Positions 35,400 to 44,274 of a stretch of DNA of 64,000 nucleotides are shown piece after piece. Origin of the DNA: JAJPHF01 sp035293805 (lineage in GTDB: Bacteria; Chloroflexota; UBA6077; JAJPHF01). The stretch is from positions 62,001 through 126,000 of the forward strand of contig DATGMD010000031.1 in the NCBI GenBank assembly GCA_035293805.1, given 5' to 3'. Position 1 is the first letter of the stretch; each line of letters opens with the position of its first letter. A program made the position numbers and the translations under genes. Below the pieces are notes generated by a model. The model searched no databases, was not told where the DNA came from, and was given only the letters and a program-made list of their open reading frames with translations.

Positions 35400-35921
35400 C
35401 TAGCCGACGTGCAGCAGGGCGATCAAGCCGAGCGCGCCGGCGCCGCCCAGCACGACCAGCACGTCCACGCGCGTGAAGGCAATGAGCGCGAAGGCCGCAG
35501 CGGCGATCGCCAGGTCGAGCGGCGAATGCACCGTTGCCAGCAAGATGAGATAACCCACGGCGAAAGTGAGGCCGATGGCACCCGCTTGGATGCCGCGTAT
35601 TCCGGCGGCGACCGCCGCGATGCGCGCCAGCCGCGCATGCAGCCGTAACAGAATCAGGCTGGAGAAGGCCACGGTGCAGATGGCCAGCGTCGCCGCGACG
35701 GCGCCCGCGAGCCCGGCGACGAAGTAGCCGATCGGCAGGACGAACAGCCCGTTTGGCCCCGGCGTGATGCGACCGATCGCGATAGCGGTGGCGAAGTCCT
35801 GATCGCTGAGCAAGGGCCGCTGTCGTGTTAGCTCGTCCTGCAGGATGGGCAGCGGCTGGGAGCCGCCCCACGACAGGATCGACGCCTTGAAGAAGATCAG
35901 GAACAGGTTGGCGAGGTCCAC
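35400..35921 (-). CDS. Chromate transporter, half-size protein (C-terminal-type)
   Basis: 173 residues, about 5-6 membrane helices. The start ANLFLIFFKASILSWGGSQPLPIL carries the CHR-domain motif, with IGRITPGPNGLFVLPIGY (the conserved PGP-type motif). It is adjacent (1 nt) to a second CHR protein, so they form the short-chain, two-gene type of ChrA, which works as a pair to export chromate or a related anion by antiport. Confidence 0.88.
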   Translation of the reverse strand: MDLANLFLIFFKASILSWGGSQPLPILQDELTRQRPLLSDQDFATAIAIGRITPGPNGLFVLPIGYFVAGLAGAVAATLAICTVAFSSLILLRLHARLARIAAVAAGIRGIQAGAIGLTFAVGYLILLATVHSPLDLAIAAAAFALIAFTRVDVLVVLGGAGALGLIALLHVG

Positions 35922-36638
35922 CTAGGGCTCCTCGATGCCGGTCGGTGGTATGGTCGGCTCGGGGGTCGGCGCGGAGCCGGGCGCGAGCTGGTACAGCACG
36001 GCCCCCAGCACGCCCGCGACGACGACCGCGAGCACTGACGATACCTCCAGCAGCCCCATCAGCGTGAAGCCACCGCCGATCAGGAACAGCGTCACCAGCC
36101 GCGTGCGGCCGCGCTCGTCCTGCATCGTGTCACGCGCTAGCCGGTAGCTCACGGCGATCGTCATGCCGGCCGTCGCCGGCAGGATGCCGTTGATCACCGC
36201 GGCACCGAGGGGGTTCGCCCGCAGGCTCAAGAAGAAGACGGTGAACACGATCGTGATGAGGCAGGACGGCAAGACCAGCCCGAGCAGCGCGACCACGGCG
36301 CCCGCCATGCCGCGCAGCACGTGGCCGATCAGCGCGGCCTGTGCCAGCAGGTGCGCACCAGGGTACATGCGGCTGAGCGCGAAGGTGAAGGCGAACCCGC
36401 GGGCATCCAGCCAGCGGCGGCGCTCGATCATCTCCTGCTGCATTAGGACGAGCGTAGTGGCTCCGCCGCCGAAGGACAGCAAGCCAACCCGCGCAAACGC
36501 CAGGAACAGGGCCGGCAAGGCCACAGGGCGCTCGGCGCTCAGCGCGGGATACCGCGCCTGCGCGGAACGCTGATCGTCGATGGTTGCGGGCTGAGCCGAG
36601 GACGCAGGCGGCAGGGGGTTCGGGGGCCGGCCGTCCAT
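35922..36638 (-). CDS. Chromate transporter, half-size protein (N-terminal-type)
   Basis: 238 residues: a 40-residue soluble N-terminus, then the CHR domain with FARVGLLSFGGGATTLVLMQQEMI and ALSRMYPGAHLLAQAALIG, about 6 helices and a Pro-rich tail. The GG and P-G motifs correspond to the N-terminal half of full-length ChrA. Cotranscribed with the second half and starting 3 nt after the guaB stop. The R-M-Y-P-G replaces the usual TPGP, so the transported ion is uncertain. Confidence 0.87.
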   Translation of the reverse strand: MDGRPPNPLPPASSAQPATIDDQRSAQARYPALSAERPVALPALFLAFARVGLLSFGGGATTLVLMQQEMIERRRWLDARGFAFTFALSRMYPGAHLLAQAALIGHVLRGMAGAVVALLGLVLPSCLITIVFTVFFLSLRANPLGAAVINGILPATAGMTIAVSYRLARDTMQDERGRTRLVTLFLIGGGFTLMGLLEVSSVLAVVVAGVLGAVLYQLAPGSAPTPEPTIPPTGIEEP

Positions 36639-36641
36639 GGC

Positions 36642-38093
36642 CTACTCAGCGCTCGGCGCTGTTCGGGCGGCACGCGTTGCAGCGTGGGGCAGGCTTTCAT
36701 AGCGGCCGGCCCCGGTGACGCGGACGAACTCGGCGTGCTCCACGAACTCGCGCAGGCAGCGGGCGCCGAGGTAGCTCATGGCCGAGCGCAGGCCGCCGGT
36801 CAGATCGAAGAGCACGTCGGTCACCTGGCCGCGATATGGCACCACGGTTTCCACGCCCTCCGGCACCCTCGCGTCGAAGCGCTCCTGATCGATCCCCAGC
36901 GATAGCCGCCGGTAGCGATCGATGGCGGCGCTCTCGGACGCCATGCCGCGGTAAACTTTGTACCGCACGCCGTCGCGGAGGACCGTGGCGCCCGGGCTCT
37001 CTTCCGTGCCGGCCAGGAGACTGCCTACCATTACCGTCGCCGCGCCGGCCGCGAGCGCCTTCGCCACGTCGCCCGAAGCGCGCACGCCGCCGTCGGCGAT
37101 GATCGGGACGTCGTGGGGCGCGGCCGCCCGGACACAGTTGAGCACGGCCGTGAGCTGCGGCACGCCGACACCCGTCACGATGCGCGTCGTGCAGGCAGCG
37201 CCCGGGCCCACGCCGACTTTCACGGCATCCACGCCCGTAGCGATCAGGTCCGTGGTGCCCTCGGCCGTGGCCACGTTGCCGGCGATCAGATCAACGTCCG
37301 GGAAGCGCTGCTTCAGCGCCCGGCACGCCTTCAGCGCGTGCTCGGCATGGCCGTGGGCGATATCGACGACCAGCACGTCCGCGCCCGCCGCGACCAGCGC
37401 TTCGGCCCGCTCACGGTAGTCGCCCACCACGCCCACTGCCGCGCCGACGCGCAAGCGGCCGGTGGCGTCGCGGCTGGCACGCGGGTGCTGGTAGACGCGC
37501 ATCAGGTCACGCGCCGTGATCAAACCGCGCAAGCGGCCCTGCTCGTCCACGAGCGGCAGCTTCTCGATCCGATGCTCGTGCAGCAGCCGCTTGGCCTCAT
37601 CCAGCGACGTGCCGACCGGCGCGGTCACGAGCTGCGCACCGCGCGTCATGACCGCCCCGATTGGCTTGTCCGGATCGTCTTCGAACAGGAGATCGCGGAC
37701 GGTTAGGATGCCTACGAGATGGTCGCGCTCGACGACGAGCACGCTGGTGGCCTCTGACCGCGCCAGCAGGTCCCACGCGTCCTTCAGCGTGTGCTCAGGC
37801 GCGAGCGTTTGCACGTCGCGCACGACAACACTTTCGGGGCACTTGACGCGCGACACCTCCGCGGCCTGCTGCTCGATCGTCATGAAGCGATGAATGATGC
37901 CGATGCCGCCCTCGAGGGCCATCGCGACGGCAAGGCGCCACTCCGTAACCGTGTCCATGTTCGCGGATACGATGGGAATCGCGAGCGAGACCTGGCGGGT
38001 GAGTCGGGTGCTAGTGTCGCAGTGGCGGCGCGAGCGCACGTCGGAGTGCCGCGGGACGAGCAGGACGTCGTCGTACGTGAGGGCGAGTTCCAT
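36642..38093 (-). CDS. guaB: Inosine-5'-monophosphate dehydrogenase
   Basis: 483 residues, the normal length. LTYDDVLLVP at the N-terminus, two CBS domains (about 95-210), then the TIM barrel. The catalytic loop reads GPGAACTTRIVTGVGVPQ, with the active-site Cys near 305 (usual GPGSICTTR). IADGGVRASGDVAKALAAGA and KVYRGMASESA are the phosphate-binding and flap regions. It oxidises IMP to XMP with NAD, the first committed step to GMP. On the minus strand a TATAAT (38139-38134) lies about 40 nt upstream of the start. The chromate transporter pair follows it directly. Confidence 0.96.
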   Translation of the reverse strand: MELALTYDDVLLVPRHSDVRSRRHCDTSTRLTRQVSLAIPIVSANMDTVTEWRLAVAMALEGGIGIIHRFMTIEQQAAEVSRVKCPESVVVRDVQTLAPEHTLKDAWDLLARSEATSVLVVERDHLVGILTVRDLLFEDDPDKPIGAVMTRGAQLVTAPVGTSLDEAKRLLHEHRIEKLPLVDEQGRLRGLITARDLMRVYQHPRASRDATGRLRVGAAVGVVGDYRERAEALVAAGADVLVVDIAHGHAEHALKACRALKQRFPDVDLIAGNVATAEGTTDLIATGVDAVKVGVGPGAACTTRIVTGVGVPQLTAVLNCVRAAAPHDVPIIADGGVRASGDVAKALAAGAATVMVGSLLAGTEESPGATVLRDGVRYKVYRGMASESAAIDRYRRLSLGIDQERFDARVPEGVETVVPYRGQVTDVLFDLTGGLRSAMSYLGARCLREFVEHAEFVRVTGAGRYESLPHAATRAARTAPSAE

Positions 38094-38198
38094 GCTGCCA
38101 TCGCCGCCTGGCGCGGAAGATCAGGGCCGCAGAATTATACCAAAGGCGGCTGGCCTCCCCGTTGCGAGCGCCAGCCGCCAGGGTCCGCCGCGGCGGAT

Positions 38199-38846
38199 TT
38201 ACGGCGCGGCGGCGTTGCCGCCCGCCGGCGCTGTCGTTACGGTCGCCGGGGCATCGGCGGGCGTCACACTGCCGGCGGCGGGCGTGGCCGGGGCGGCGGG
38301 GTTACCGTTGCCTGCCGCCGCGGCCGGGAGCGCGGCGGTATTTGCCGCGGCGGCCTCCGTCGCGTCCTGCGAGACGCTGTCGCCGCCGTTCGCCGGTGAA
38401 CTGGACGCGACGCTCTCGTCCGCGGCCGGCGTCGCGGCTGGCTCGGACGCGCTGGCCGCCGCCTCGGGGCCGGGCGCCGCGACGGCCCGCAATGGCCCGC
38501 CGTCGGTCTCGACGCGCGGCGTAGCGGGCGCCGCCTCGGCCACCGCCAGGGGTACCGGCTCCGTGTCGGCCACGGGATCTAGCGGTACGCGCACGGGCAT
38601 GGCGATTGGCCCTTGGAACGTGTCCTCCCGTGCCGGAGGCGCTCCCCATCCGCCCAGGCTGCGCACGCCGTTCACGAAACCGCCGAGCCACGGCTGTGCC
38701 GCCCGGTCCACCGCCAGCGCGCCGGCCAGCCCCCCGAGCATCAGAAGGACGATTGCCGCGACGAGGGTGATTGGCGGGCCGGGACGGGATGCGCGGACTC
38801 GGAAGCTGCGCGTGGCCGCCGCCGGCACGAGCGAAGATGATTGCAT
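38199..38846 (-). CDS. Membrane-anchored Ala/Pro-rich extracytoplasmic protein
   Basis: 215 residues from ATG 38846 with AGGAGG upstream and a TATAAT at 38873-38868. One membrane helix (ITLVAAIVLLMLGGLAGALAV, about 26-46) after a basic N-terminus, then WLGGFVNGVRSLGGWG and a 150-residue Ala/Pro/Ser/Thr tail of low complexity. No enzyme domain is recognised. Probably exposed on the cell surface as a spacer or stalk. Confidence 0.65.
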   Translation of the reverse strand: MQSSSLVPAAATRSFRVRASRPGPPITLVAAIVLLMLGGLAGALAVDRAAQPWLGGFVNGVRSLGGWGAPPAREDTFQGPIAMPVRVPLDPVADTEPVPLAVAEAAPATPRVETDGGPLRAVAAPGPEAAASASEPAATPAADESVASSSPANGGDSVSQDATEAAAANTAALPAAAAGNGNPAAPATPAAGSVTPADAPATVTTAPAGGNAAAP

Positions 38847-39041
38847 GTGCACCTCCTGACGCTCGTCATTATAGAAACGGCGTTGGCGTGCGGCGCTTGC
38901 AGGGCCGTCACAATGGCAGTTTCGGCAGCCTATGTAACGTTTCCGTGCCGGCTGCGTTCGATATGGTAGGAGGACCATGGACCGTCGGGGGAGCTCGACG
39001 GTCGTGTGGCGGGGCCGCGGCGCGACAGGACGTTGGGGATC

Positions 39042-39500
39042 ATGAGCGGGGCGGTGCGGACGCAGGGCCGAAGCCGGTGGGTCTGGCGAGACCGGCGGCG
39101 TGCCGCGCTCGTCGTCTGCGCGGTAGTGATGGTGGCTCTGGGCTGGCCCGGCGCTCCGGCGCGCGCGCAAGGCCCAACCGTGGTCGTGGAGCAGGTGCTG
39201 GCCGCGGGCGCCGGCGGGCTCGTGAGTGCGCCTCTGGATCCCTCACGGCGTTATAGCCTGCTGGTCCTCGCGGCGCCCGACGGCGCGCCCTTCCATGGCA
39301 GCTACTCGCAGAACTGGTTCGCCCGCGACGGCGCCCGTCGCGCGGGCAGCAGCGATGGCCCACTTAGCGGGCGGGCGCCCTGGGAGCAGGAGCTGCAGCC
39401 GCCCGCGCCGGCCCTCGCGCAATGGACGTTCGCCGCCGGGCTCTGGAACGACGGCACCACCTCGCTCGTCGTTCGCATCCTCGACCACGGGCCGCGCTAG
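39042..39500 (+). CDS. Secreted protein of unknown function
   Basis: 152 residues. ATG 39042 follows GGGGAT (an in-frame GTG at 39006 is possible). A basic N-terminus and hydrophobic segment (ALVVCAVVMVALGWPGAPARAQ) make a signal peptide with likely cleavage after ARA. The mature part of about 110 residues has alternating hydrophobic stretches (RRYSLLVLAAPDG, QWTFAAGLWNDGTTSLVVRILDHG) that suggest a beta sandwich. Divergent from the preceding gene. Confidence 0.65.
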   Translation: MSGAVRTQGRSRWVWRDRRRAALVVCAVVMVALGWPGAPARAQGPTVVVEQVLAAGAGGLVSAPLDPSRRYSLLVLAAPDGAPFHGSYSQNWFARDGARRAGSSDGPLSGRAPWEQELQPPAPALAQWTFAAGLWNDGTTSLVVRILDHGPR

Positions 39501-39716
39501 CGTCGGACCCGGCGCTCGGTCGCCACTCCACGCGGCTCGGTCTTCCCCCGCTCGGCACCACGCGTCGTGCCGTATACCGACCGCGCCAAGAGCCGAACCC
39601 GCTTGTGCCACGTGGTAGAGTGTTCTCATGGAGGCGACCCGGCCGACTGGCGGCAGGCTGTCAACTCGTCGGTGGTGGCCCGCCAGGCGATAACACATAC
39701 GAACTAAGGACGCGTC

Positions 39717-39896
39717 ATGCAGTGCGAGGGCTGCGGGACGGAGATGACCGTCGAGGGGTCGCGCCCGGACGGCGTCGCACGGGACGAGCCGATCAAGTGG
39801 AAATGTCCACGGTGCGCGAGCTGGTGCCTGGCGGACGAGCACGACGAGGTGTACATGGCCGCCTGGCTGCTGGAAGGGCGCGAGTGGCCGCGCTGA
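39717..39896 (+). CDS. Small zinc-ribbon protein
   Basis: 59 residues, ATG 39717 with AAGGA about 8 nt upstream. Two CxxC pairs (CEGC near the start and CPRC about 27 residues later) with another Cys shortly after form a zinc ribbon. An acidic DEHDE and a hydrophobic YMAAWLLEG follow. Plus-strand neighbour of the sigma factor gene. Function unknown; such proteins often bind RNA polymerase or nucleic acid. Confidence 0.65.
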   Translation: MQCEGCGTEMTVEGSRPDGVARDEPIKWKCPRCASWCLADEHDEVYMAAWLLEGREWPR

Positions 39897-40142
39897 TGGG
39901 CTGAGCGCGACCGCAAACGGGCTTGCTCGGGGCGCCGCGCCCGGTCGCGATCGGGGCGTTGCGCGCCGACCCTTGTGGTATTATTAGACGGGCTACCAAC
40001 CCCAGCCCACGAGGACAGTAACTCACCGTACCGTCGACCGCCCGTGGGGCGCCGCCGGTGGCGGTTCCGGGTCGGCGCCCTGGCGCCCGTGCTCTGGCCG
40101 CGGCTGCCCCGGCAGGAGCGACCCCGAGCGGGAGGAGCAGGC

Positions 40143-41408
40143 ATGGTAGATCCTCTGGCGCACCGCCCGTCCGCGCCCGAGATCGACGAGTTGGTGGACA
40201 AGGCGCACGAGTCTGGGTCCGTGACGCCGGAAGAGATCGCGCGGACGGCCGCGGAGATCGGCGTCACCGCGCCGCAGGTGTGGCGCGAGCTGGAGAACCG
40301 CGGTGTGCCGTTGCCTGGCGGCACGCTCAATGGCGAGCACGATCCCGAGGAGCTCGAAGAGGTCGACGCGGCCGAGGACGAAGACGAGCTCGAGCCCGCG
40401 CATCTGGGAACGCCGGAGATCGAGGAGGACCTGCGCCCGGCACCCTTGATGGCTGCCGCCGAGTCGCTTGGCGAACACCCGCACGCTGAAGAAACCGTCG
40501 ACGTTCCCGATGCGCCCGCCGCGATCTACCTGCGTGATATCAGCCGGGTAAGCCTGCTGACGGCCCAGCAAGAAGTCTCGCTGGCCAAGGAGATCGAGCA
40601 GGGCAACGAAGCCGCCGAGCTATTACGTCAGTTGCCGGCCGAGTCCAAGGAGGGCACCGATCTAATCGAGCGCCACCAGATCGGTAAAGAGGCACGACGG
40701 CAGCTCACCGAGGCCAATCTCCGCTTGGTGGTCTCTGTCGCCCGCAAGTACATGGGGCGCGGCCTCCCGCTGCTCGACCTGATCCAAGAGGGCAACATCG
40801 GCCTCCAGCGCGCGGTGGAAAAGTACGATTACCGCAAGGGCTATCGCTTCAGCACCTACGCCTACTGGTGGATTCGCCAGGCTGTCACGCGGGCCATCGC
40901 CGACCAAGCGCGCACGATTCGCGTGCCCGTTCACATGATTGAGCTGATTGGCGATGTCTACCGGGTGAGCCGCGATCTTCAGCAGGAGTTGGGGCGCGAG
41001 CCGGAGCCAGATGAGATCGCGCAGGAGATGGGCACCTCGGCAGAGAAGGTACGCCAGATCATCCGGGCGGCCCGGCAGCCCATCTCCCTGGAGACTCCGG
41101 TCGGCGAGGAGGAAGAAAGCACCCTCGCCGATTTTATTGCCGACCGTGCCGCCCGGGCTCCCGCCGAGGCCGCCGCCCAGGAGTTATTGAAGGAGCACGT
41201 CGAGGACGCGCTGCAGCAGCTTAGCGAGCGGGAGCGTGCCGTGCTCAAGATGCGCTTCGGGCTGATTGACGGGCGCGACCGGACGCTCGGGGAGATCGGT
41301 GAGGAGCTTGGCGTCAGCCGCGAGCGGGTGCGGCAGATCGAGGCCGAGGCGCTGGCGAAGCTGCGCCAGCCAAAGCTCCGGGCGAAGCTGCGCGAATATC
41401 TAGAGTAG
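40143..41408 (+). CDS. rpoD: RNA polymerase primary sigma factor (RpoD/SigA)
   Basis: 421 residues from ATG 40143 with GGGAGGAGC upstream. N-terminal region 1.1-like helices (about 1-50) and an acidic linker. Region 1.2 is AIYLRDISRVSLLTAQQEV, region 2 is LRLVVSVARKYMGRGLPLLDLIQEGN and RFSTYAYWWIRQAVTRAI (DNA melting and -10 recognition), region 3 is EPEPDEIAQEMG, and region 4 is RDRTLGEIGEELGVSRERVRQIE (-35 recognition). This full set with RFSTYAYWWIRQ marks the housekeeping sigma, which agrees with the TATAAT-like promoters found in the window. Confidence 0.95.
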   Translation: MVDPLAHRPSAPEIDELVDKAHESGSVTPEEIARTAAEIGVTAPQVWRELENRGVPLPGGTLNGEHDPEELEEVDAAEDEDELEPAHLGTPEIEEDLRPAPLMAAAESLGEHPHAEETVDVPDAPAAIYLRDISRVSLLTAQQEVSLAKEIEQGNEAAELLRQLPAESKEGTDLIERHQIGKEARRQLTEANLRLVVSVARKYMGRGLPLLDLIQEGNIGLQRAVEKYDYRKGYRFSTYAYWWIRQAVTRAIADQARTIRVPVHMIELIGDVYRVSRDLQQELGREPEPDEIAQEMGTSAEKVRQIIRAARQPISLETPVGEEEESTLADFIADRAARAPAEAAAQELLKEHVEDALQQLSERERAVLKMRFGLIDGRDRTLGEIGEELGVSRERVRQIEAEALAKLRQPKLRAKLREYLE

Positions 41409-41422
41409 AGGACAAGGAGTCG

Positions 41423-41470
41423 GAGATCGGGGCTACGATACGCAGCTCGTCGGCCGATCTCTATTATTCC
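41423..41470 (+). terminator. Likely terminator after the sigma factor gene
   Basis: GAGATCGG (41423-41430) and CCGATCTC (41454-41461) can pair around a 23-nt loop, followed by TATTATTCC. It lies in the 80-bp convergent gap between the sigma gene and the zinc-ribbon gene. Confidence 0.5.
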
Positions 41471-41488
41471 CTGCCCCGGGCCCCCCGC

Positions 41489-41755
41489 TCACGCGCCTGC
41501 CCGCATGCGTTGGCGCTGGCGGTCGGCGCGGGCAGCGTTCACCAGCGCGGCGGCCTCGCGCGGGCTCAAGGTCTGCGCGTCGTCGAGGTACACAGGGCCG
41601 CCACAGCGGCTGCAGCGGCGTGCGGCCTTCCCCGACTGGACGTCACCATCGGTCGGCCTGAAGGCGAGGACGCGATCCGGGTGTGAGGTATCGGTGATCA
41701 CCTCGCCTGTGACGTAGCCGCAATAATAACACTTGAGATCAGCGCTAATCAGCAT
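41489..41755 (-). CDS. Small zinc-ribbon protein
   Basis: 88 residues from ATG 41755 with GGAGCAG upstream (the frame stays open to 41953 but without support). CYYCGY near residue 9 and CSRCGG near 50 give four zinc ligands; SPREAAALVNAARADRQRQRM is a helical, basic C-terminus. It converges on the sigma factor gene. No function can be assigned. Confidence 0.7.
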   Translation of the reverse strand: MLISADLKCYYCGYVTGEVITDTSHPDRVLAFRPTDGDVQSGKAARRCSRCGGPVYLDDAQTLSPREAAALVNAARADRQRQRMRAGA

Positions 41756-41921
41756 CGTCTGCTCCTGCTCTGGCGTCCACTCCGTTTCGGGGGCTGACCG
41801 GCCCGTGGCGGCCCCCTTGCCGCCGAGCAACTGTGTTGACCGCTGTTTGCAAGGTATGTGCCACGGCTGTGACGCGCGTCTCGCCGTGGCCGCCACGTCG
41901 CGGTGGCCCGCGCGCGTGCGG

Positions 41922-41927
41922 TATAAT
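41922..41927 (+). promoter_or_regulatory. -10 element upstream of rpsP
   Basis: Perfect TATAAT, 95 nt before the rpsP start; the -35 position has no good match. Confidence 0.4.
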
Positions 41928-42021
41928 GCCGTATTCGCCGCTGTAGGTAACACGGGATCATCGTGCGGGCCGGCCCGCGCCAGGCGTCTGATCCGGTGGT
42001 CCCCACTGTAAGGAAGCAGGT

Positions 42022-42597
42022 ATGTTGCGAATTCGCCTGCGCCGCACGGGCGCTAAGAAGAAGCCGACCTATCGGGTGGTCGTGGCCGACGCCCGCGCCC
42101 CCCGCGACGGCGCGTTTCTGGACATCTTGGGGCACTACAACCCGCGCACCGAGCCGTCGACCGTAGTGATCGACGCGGCCAAGGCTCAGCGTTGGTTGGC
42201 GAATGGGGCCCAGCCGAGCGACCGCGTGGCGCGGCTGTTCAAGCGCGAGGGCATCGCGGGCGATGGCGCCGTGGCCGCCGCCGCAGCCCCGGCTGCCGAA
42301 AGTGTCGCCGAGGCCGAGGCCGCGCCAACGCGAGCCCGCGCCCGCCGCGCCGCGGCGCCGGCCGAGCCCGCCCCCCCAACGCCAAGCGCAAGCGTAGCCG
42401 GCACCGAAGCGCCGGCCGAGGCAGCCGAGGGGTCGGCGACTGGTGCGGCCGCCGAGGATGCGGCGGCCGCCAAGCGCCCCGCGCGCCGCCGCGCCACTGG
42501 GCAGGGTGAAGGCGCGGAGCCGGTGGAGAGCGCCGAAGGCGAGTCCAGCGCGGGCGTACCGTCGTTGGACCGCGCGGCCACGAAGGAAGAGGCGTAG
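42022..42597 (+). CDS. rpsP: 30S ribosomal protein S16 with long C-terminal extension
   Basis: 191 residues. The first 80 are S16: MLRIRLRRTGAKKKPTYRVVVADARAPRDG, then ILGHYNPRTEPSTVVID and AQRWLANGAQPSDRVARLF. After that about 110 residues of Ala/Glu/Pro/Arg-rich low complexity are added, whereas standard S16 ends near 80-90. GGAAGCAGGT precedes the ATG. It begins the operon with KhpA and RimM, the usual S16-KH-RimM order. The tail may be disordered and protrude from the small subunit. Confidence 0.95.
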   Translation: MLRIRLRRTGAKKKPTYRVVVADARAPRDGAFLDILGHYNPRTEPSTVVIDAAKAQRWLANGAQPSDRVARLFKREGIAGDGAVAAAAAPAAESVAEAEAAPTRARARRAAAPAEPAPPTPSASVAGTEAPAEAAEGSATGAAAEDAAAAKRPARRRATGQGEGAEPVESAEGESSAGVPSLDRAATKEEA

Positions 42598-42601
42598 CGG
42601 G

Positions 42602-42829
42602 GTGAAAGAGCTCGTCGAATACGTGGCGCGCGGCCTGGTGGAGCATCCCGACCGGGTGAGCGTCGTGGAGATCCCAGAAGGGGGCGGGCTCATCTACGAG
42701 CTGGAAGTCGCGCCCGAGGATATGGGGAAGGTGATCGGCCGCCAAGGGCGCATGATCAACGCCCTCCGCACGCTCGTCAAGGCGGCCGCCGTGCGGCGCG
42801 GCGTGCGCGTCAACGTGGAGGTCGTCTGA
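42602..42829 (+). CDS. khpA: KH-domain RNA-binding protein KhpA
   Basis: 75 residues from a GTG at 42602, 4 nt after the rpsP stop; the longer frame overlaps rpsP. MKELVEYVARGLVEHPDRVSVVE and the GxxG loop VIGRQGRMINALRTL define the single KH domain, ending in RVNVEVV. A small RNA chaperone known from S16 operons. Confidence 0.92.
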   Translation: MKELVEYVARGLVEHPDRVSVVEIPEGGGLIYELEVAPEDMGKVIGRQGRMINALRTLVKAAAVRRGVRVNVEVV

Positions 42830-42933
42830 GTCGCCCCGGCGGAGCTGAGGACCAGGGGCCAGGGGCCGAGAGCCAGGACTCAGCGCCCGAGCTGTCTCCT
42901 CCCCCAGCCCCCAGCCCTCAGCCGCCCGGCTTC

Positions 42934-43419
42934 GTGGCCGTCGCCCGCGTGCTCGCGCCCCACGGCATTCGGGGCGAGGTGAAGTGCGCGGTGCTCACCG
43001 ACTTTCCGCGTCGCTTTGCCGCGACTGCCCGCGTGTACCTCGGCCCGCAGCGGCAACCCTTCGCCGTGCAGCGCGCGCGCCTGCAAGGCCACTTCGTCCT
43101 GCTCAAGCTTGACGGGCTCGACTCCCGCGACGACGCGGAACGCTGGCGCAATGCCATCGTCCAGGTGCCGGCCGCGGAGCGCGTGCGTCTGCCTCGTGGG
43201 CACTATTTCTGGGAGGACGTCATCGGCCTGGAGGTTCGTGACGAGGCTGGGACGCATCTGGGGCGGGTACGCGATATCCTACAGACAGGCGCGAACGACG
43301 TCTACGTAGTAGACACGCAGCCCGGCGAGCTGCTCATTCCGGCAATCAAAGACGTGGTAAAGCGCATCGATCCGGCGAAGGGCGAGATGACGGTACGGCT
43401 GCTAGAGGGAATGCGGTAG
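42934..43419 (+). CDS. rimM: 16S rRNA processing protein RimM
   Basis: 161 residues from GTG 42934. RimM N-terminal domain VARVLAPHGIRGEVKCAVLTDFP, then RARLQGHFVLLKLDGLDSRDDAE, and a PRC-barrel with HYFWEDVIGLEV and LLIPAIKDVVKRID. The GTG lies inside the conserved region (PPGFVAVARVL), so the true protein may begin earlier. The frame is open back into khpA but offers only CTG there (42826). The upstream 90 bp are a Pro/Gln-coding, repeat-rich stretch. Binds S19 and helps 30S maturation. Confidence 0.9.
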   Translation: MAVARVLAPHGIRGEVKCAVLTDFPRRFAATARVYLGPQRQPFAVQRARLQGHFVLLKLDGLDSRDDAERWRNAIVQVPAAERVRLPRGHYFWEDVIGLEVRDEAGTHLGRVRDILQTGANDVYVVDTQPGELLIPAIKDVVKRIDPAKGEMTVRLLEGMR

Positions 43420-43425
43420 GGGCCT

Positions 43426-44274
43426 ATGCGGCGGGTGCGGGTCTATACAACCGAAGCAATCGTTCTCAAGCGGCACAACCTGGGTGAGGCGGACCGCATC
43501 CTCACGCTGTATACACCCGACGAGGGCAAGCTGCGCGCGGTGGCGAAGGGCGTGCGGCGCCCGGCGAGCCGCCTCGCGGGTCACCTGGAGCTGTTCAGTC
43601 TGACGCTGGTGCAGCTTGCCCGCGGCCGCGAGCTGGACGTGGTGGCACAAGCCGAGACGCGCGCCGCGTTCCGCACCGTCCGCGAAGACCTGGCGCGCAC
43701 CTCGCAGGCATACTACGCTTTGGAGCTGGTCGACCGTTTTACCCCCGACCGGCTAGAGCACCGCGCGGTGTTTCACCTGCTGCGCGAGCTGCTGGAGGCA
43801 CTGGACGCGCCGGCGCCGTCGCCGCTGGCGCTACAGTACTTCACGCTCCACACGCTGGCCGCACTCGGGTACCGGCCACAGCTCACGCAATGCGTGCTCT
43901 GCCGCGCCGAGATAGTCCCGGGACCCAATTACTTTAGCCAGCCGCTTGGGGGCGTCGCCTGCGTGGCGTGTGGGCCGAGCGAGCCGACGGCGCAGAGCAT
44001 ACCCGTGAACGTGCTGAAGGTGCTGCGCTTCCTCCAGCGCACGCCGTCGCTCGCGGCGGCGCGATTGGCGGTGGCCCCAGAGGTGCTGGGCGGCGCCGAC
44101 GCGGTGCTGCGCGCCTATACCGAGTCGCTGATCGAGCGCCGCCTGCGCACCGGCGAGTTTCTCGACCGCCTACGCCTGGACGCGCGCCTGCGCGCCGCCG
44201 ACCCTGGGCCTGCCGGACCTGTCGTTGCTAAGGCGGCGCCGGTCGAGCTGGCCGCCCCGGGTGCTGGCGCATGA
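43426..44274 (+). CDS. recO: DNA repair protein RecO
   Basis: 282 residues. N-terminal OB fold (TTEAIVLKRHNLGEADRILTLYTP, GKLRAVAKGVRRPASRLAGHLE), then a helical domain with a zinc site CVLC near 155 and CVAC about 20 residues later. Mediates loading of RecA with RecR, which is encoded 2.3 kb downstream. Start 6 nt after rimM; its end overlaps dnaX by 4 nt (ATGA). Confidence 0.93.
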   Translation: MRRVRVYTTEAIVLKRHNLGEADRILTLYTPDEGKLRAVAKGVRRPASRLAGHLELFSLTLVQLARGRELDVVAQAETRAAFRTVREDLARTSQAYYALELVDRFTPDRLEHRAVFHLLRELLEALDAPAPSPLALQYFTLHTLAALGYRPQLTQCVLCRAEIVPGPNYFSQPLGGVACVACGPSEPTAQSIPVNVLKVLRFLQRTPSLAAARLAVAPEVLGGADAVLRAYTESLIERRLRTGEFLDRLRLDARLRAADPGPAGPVVAKAAPVELAAPGAGA

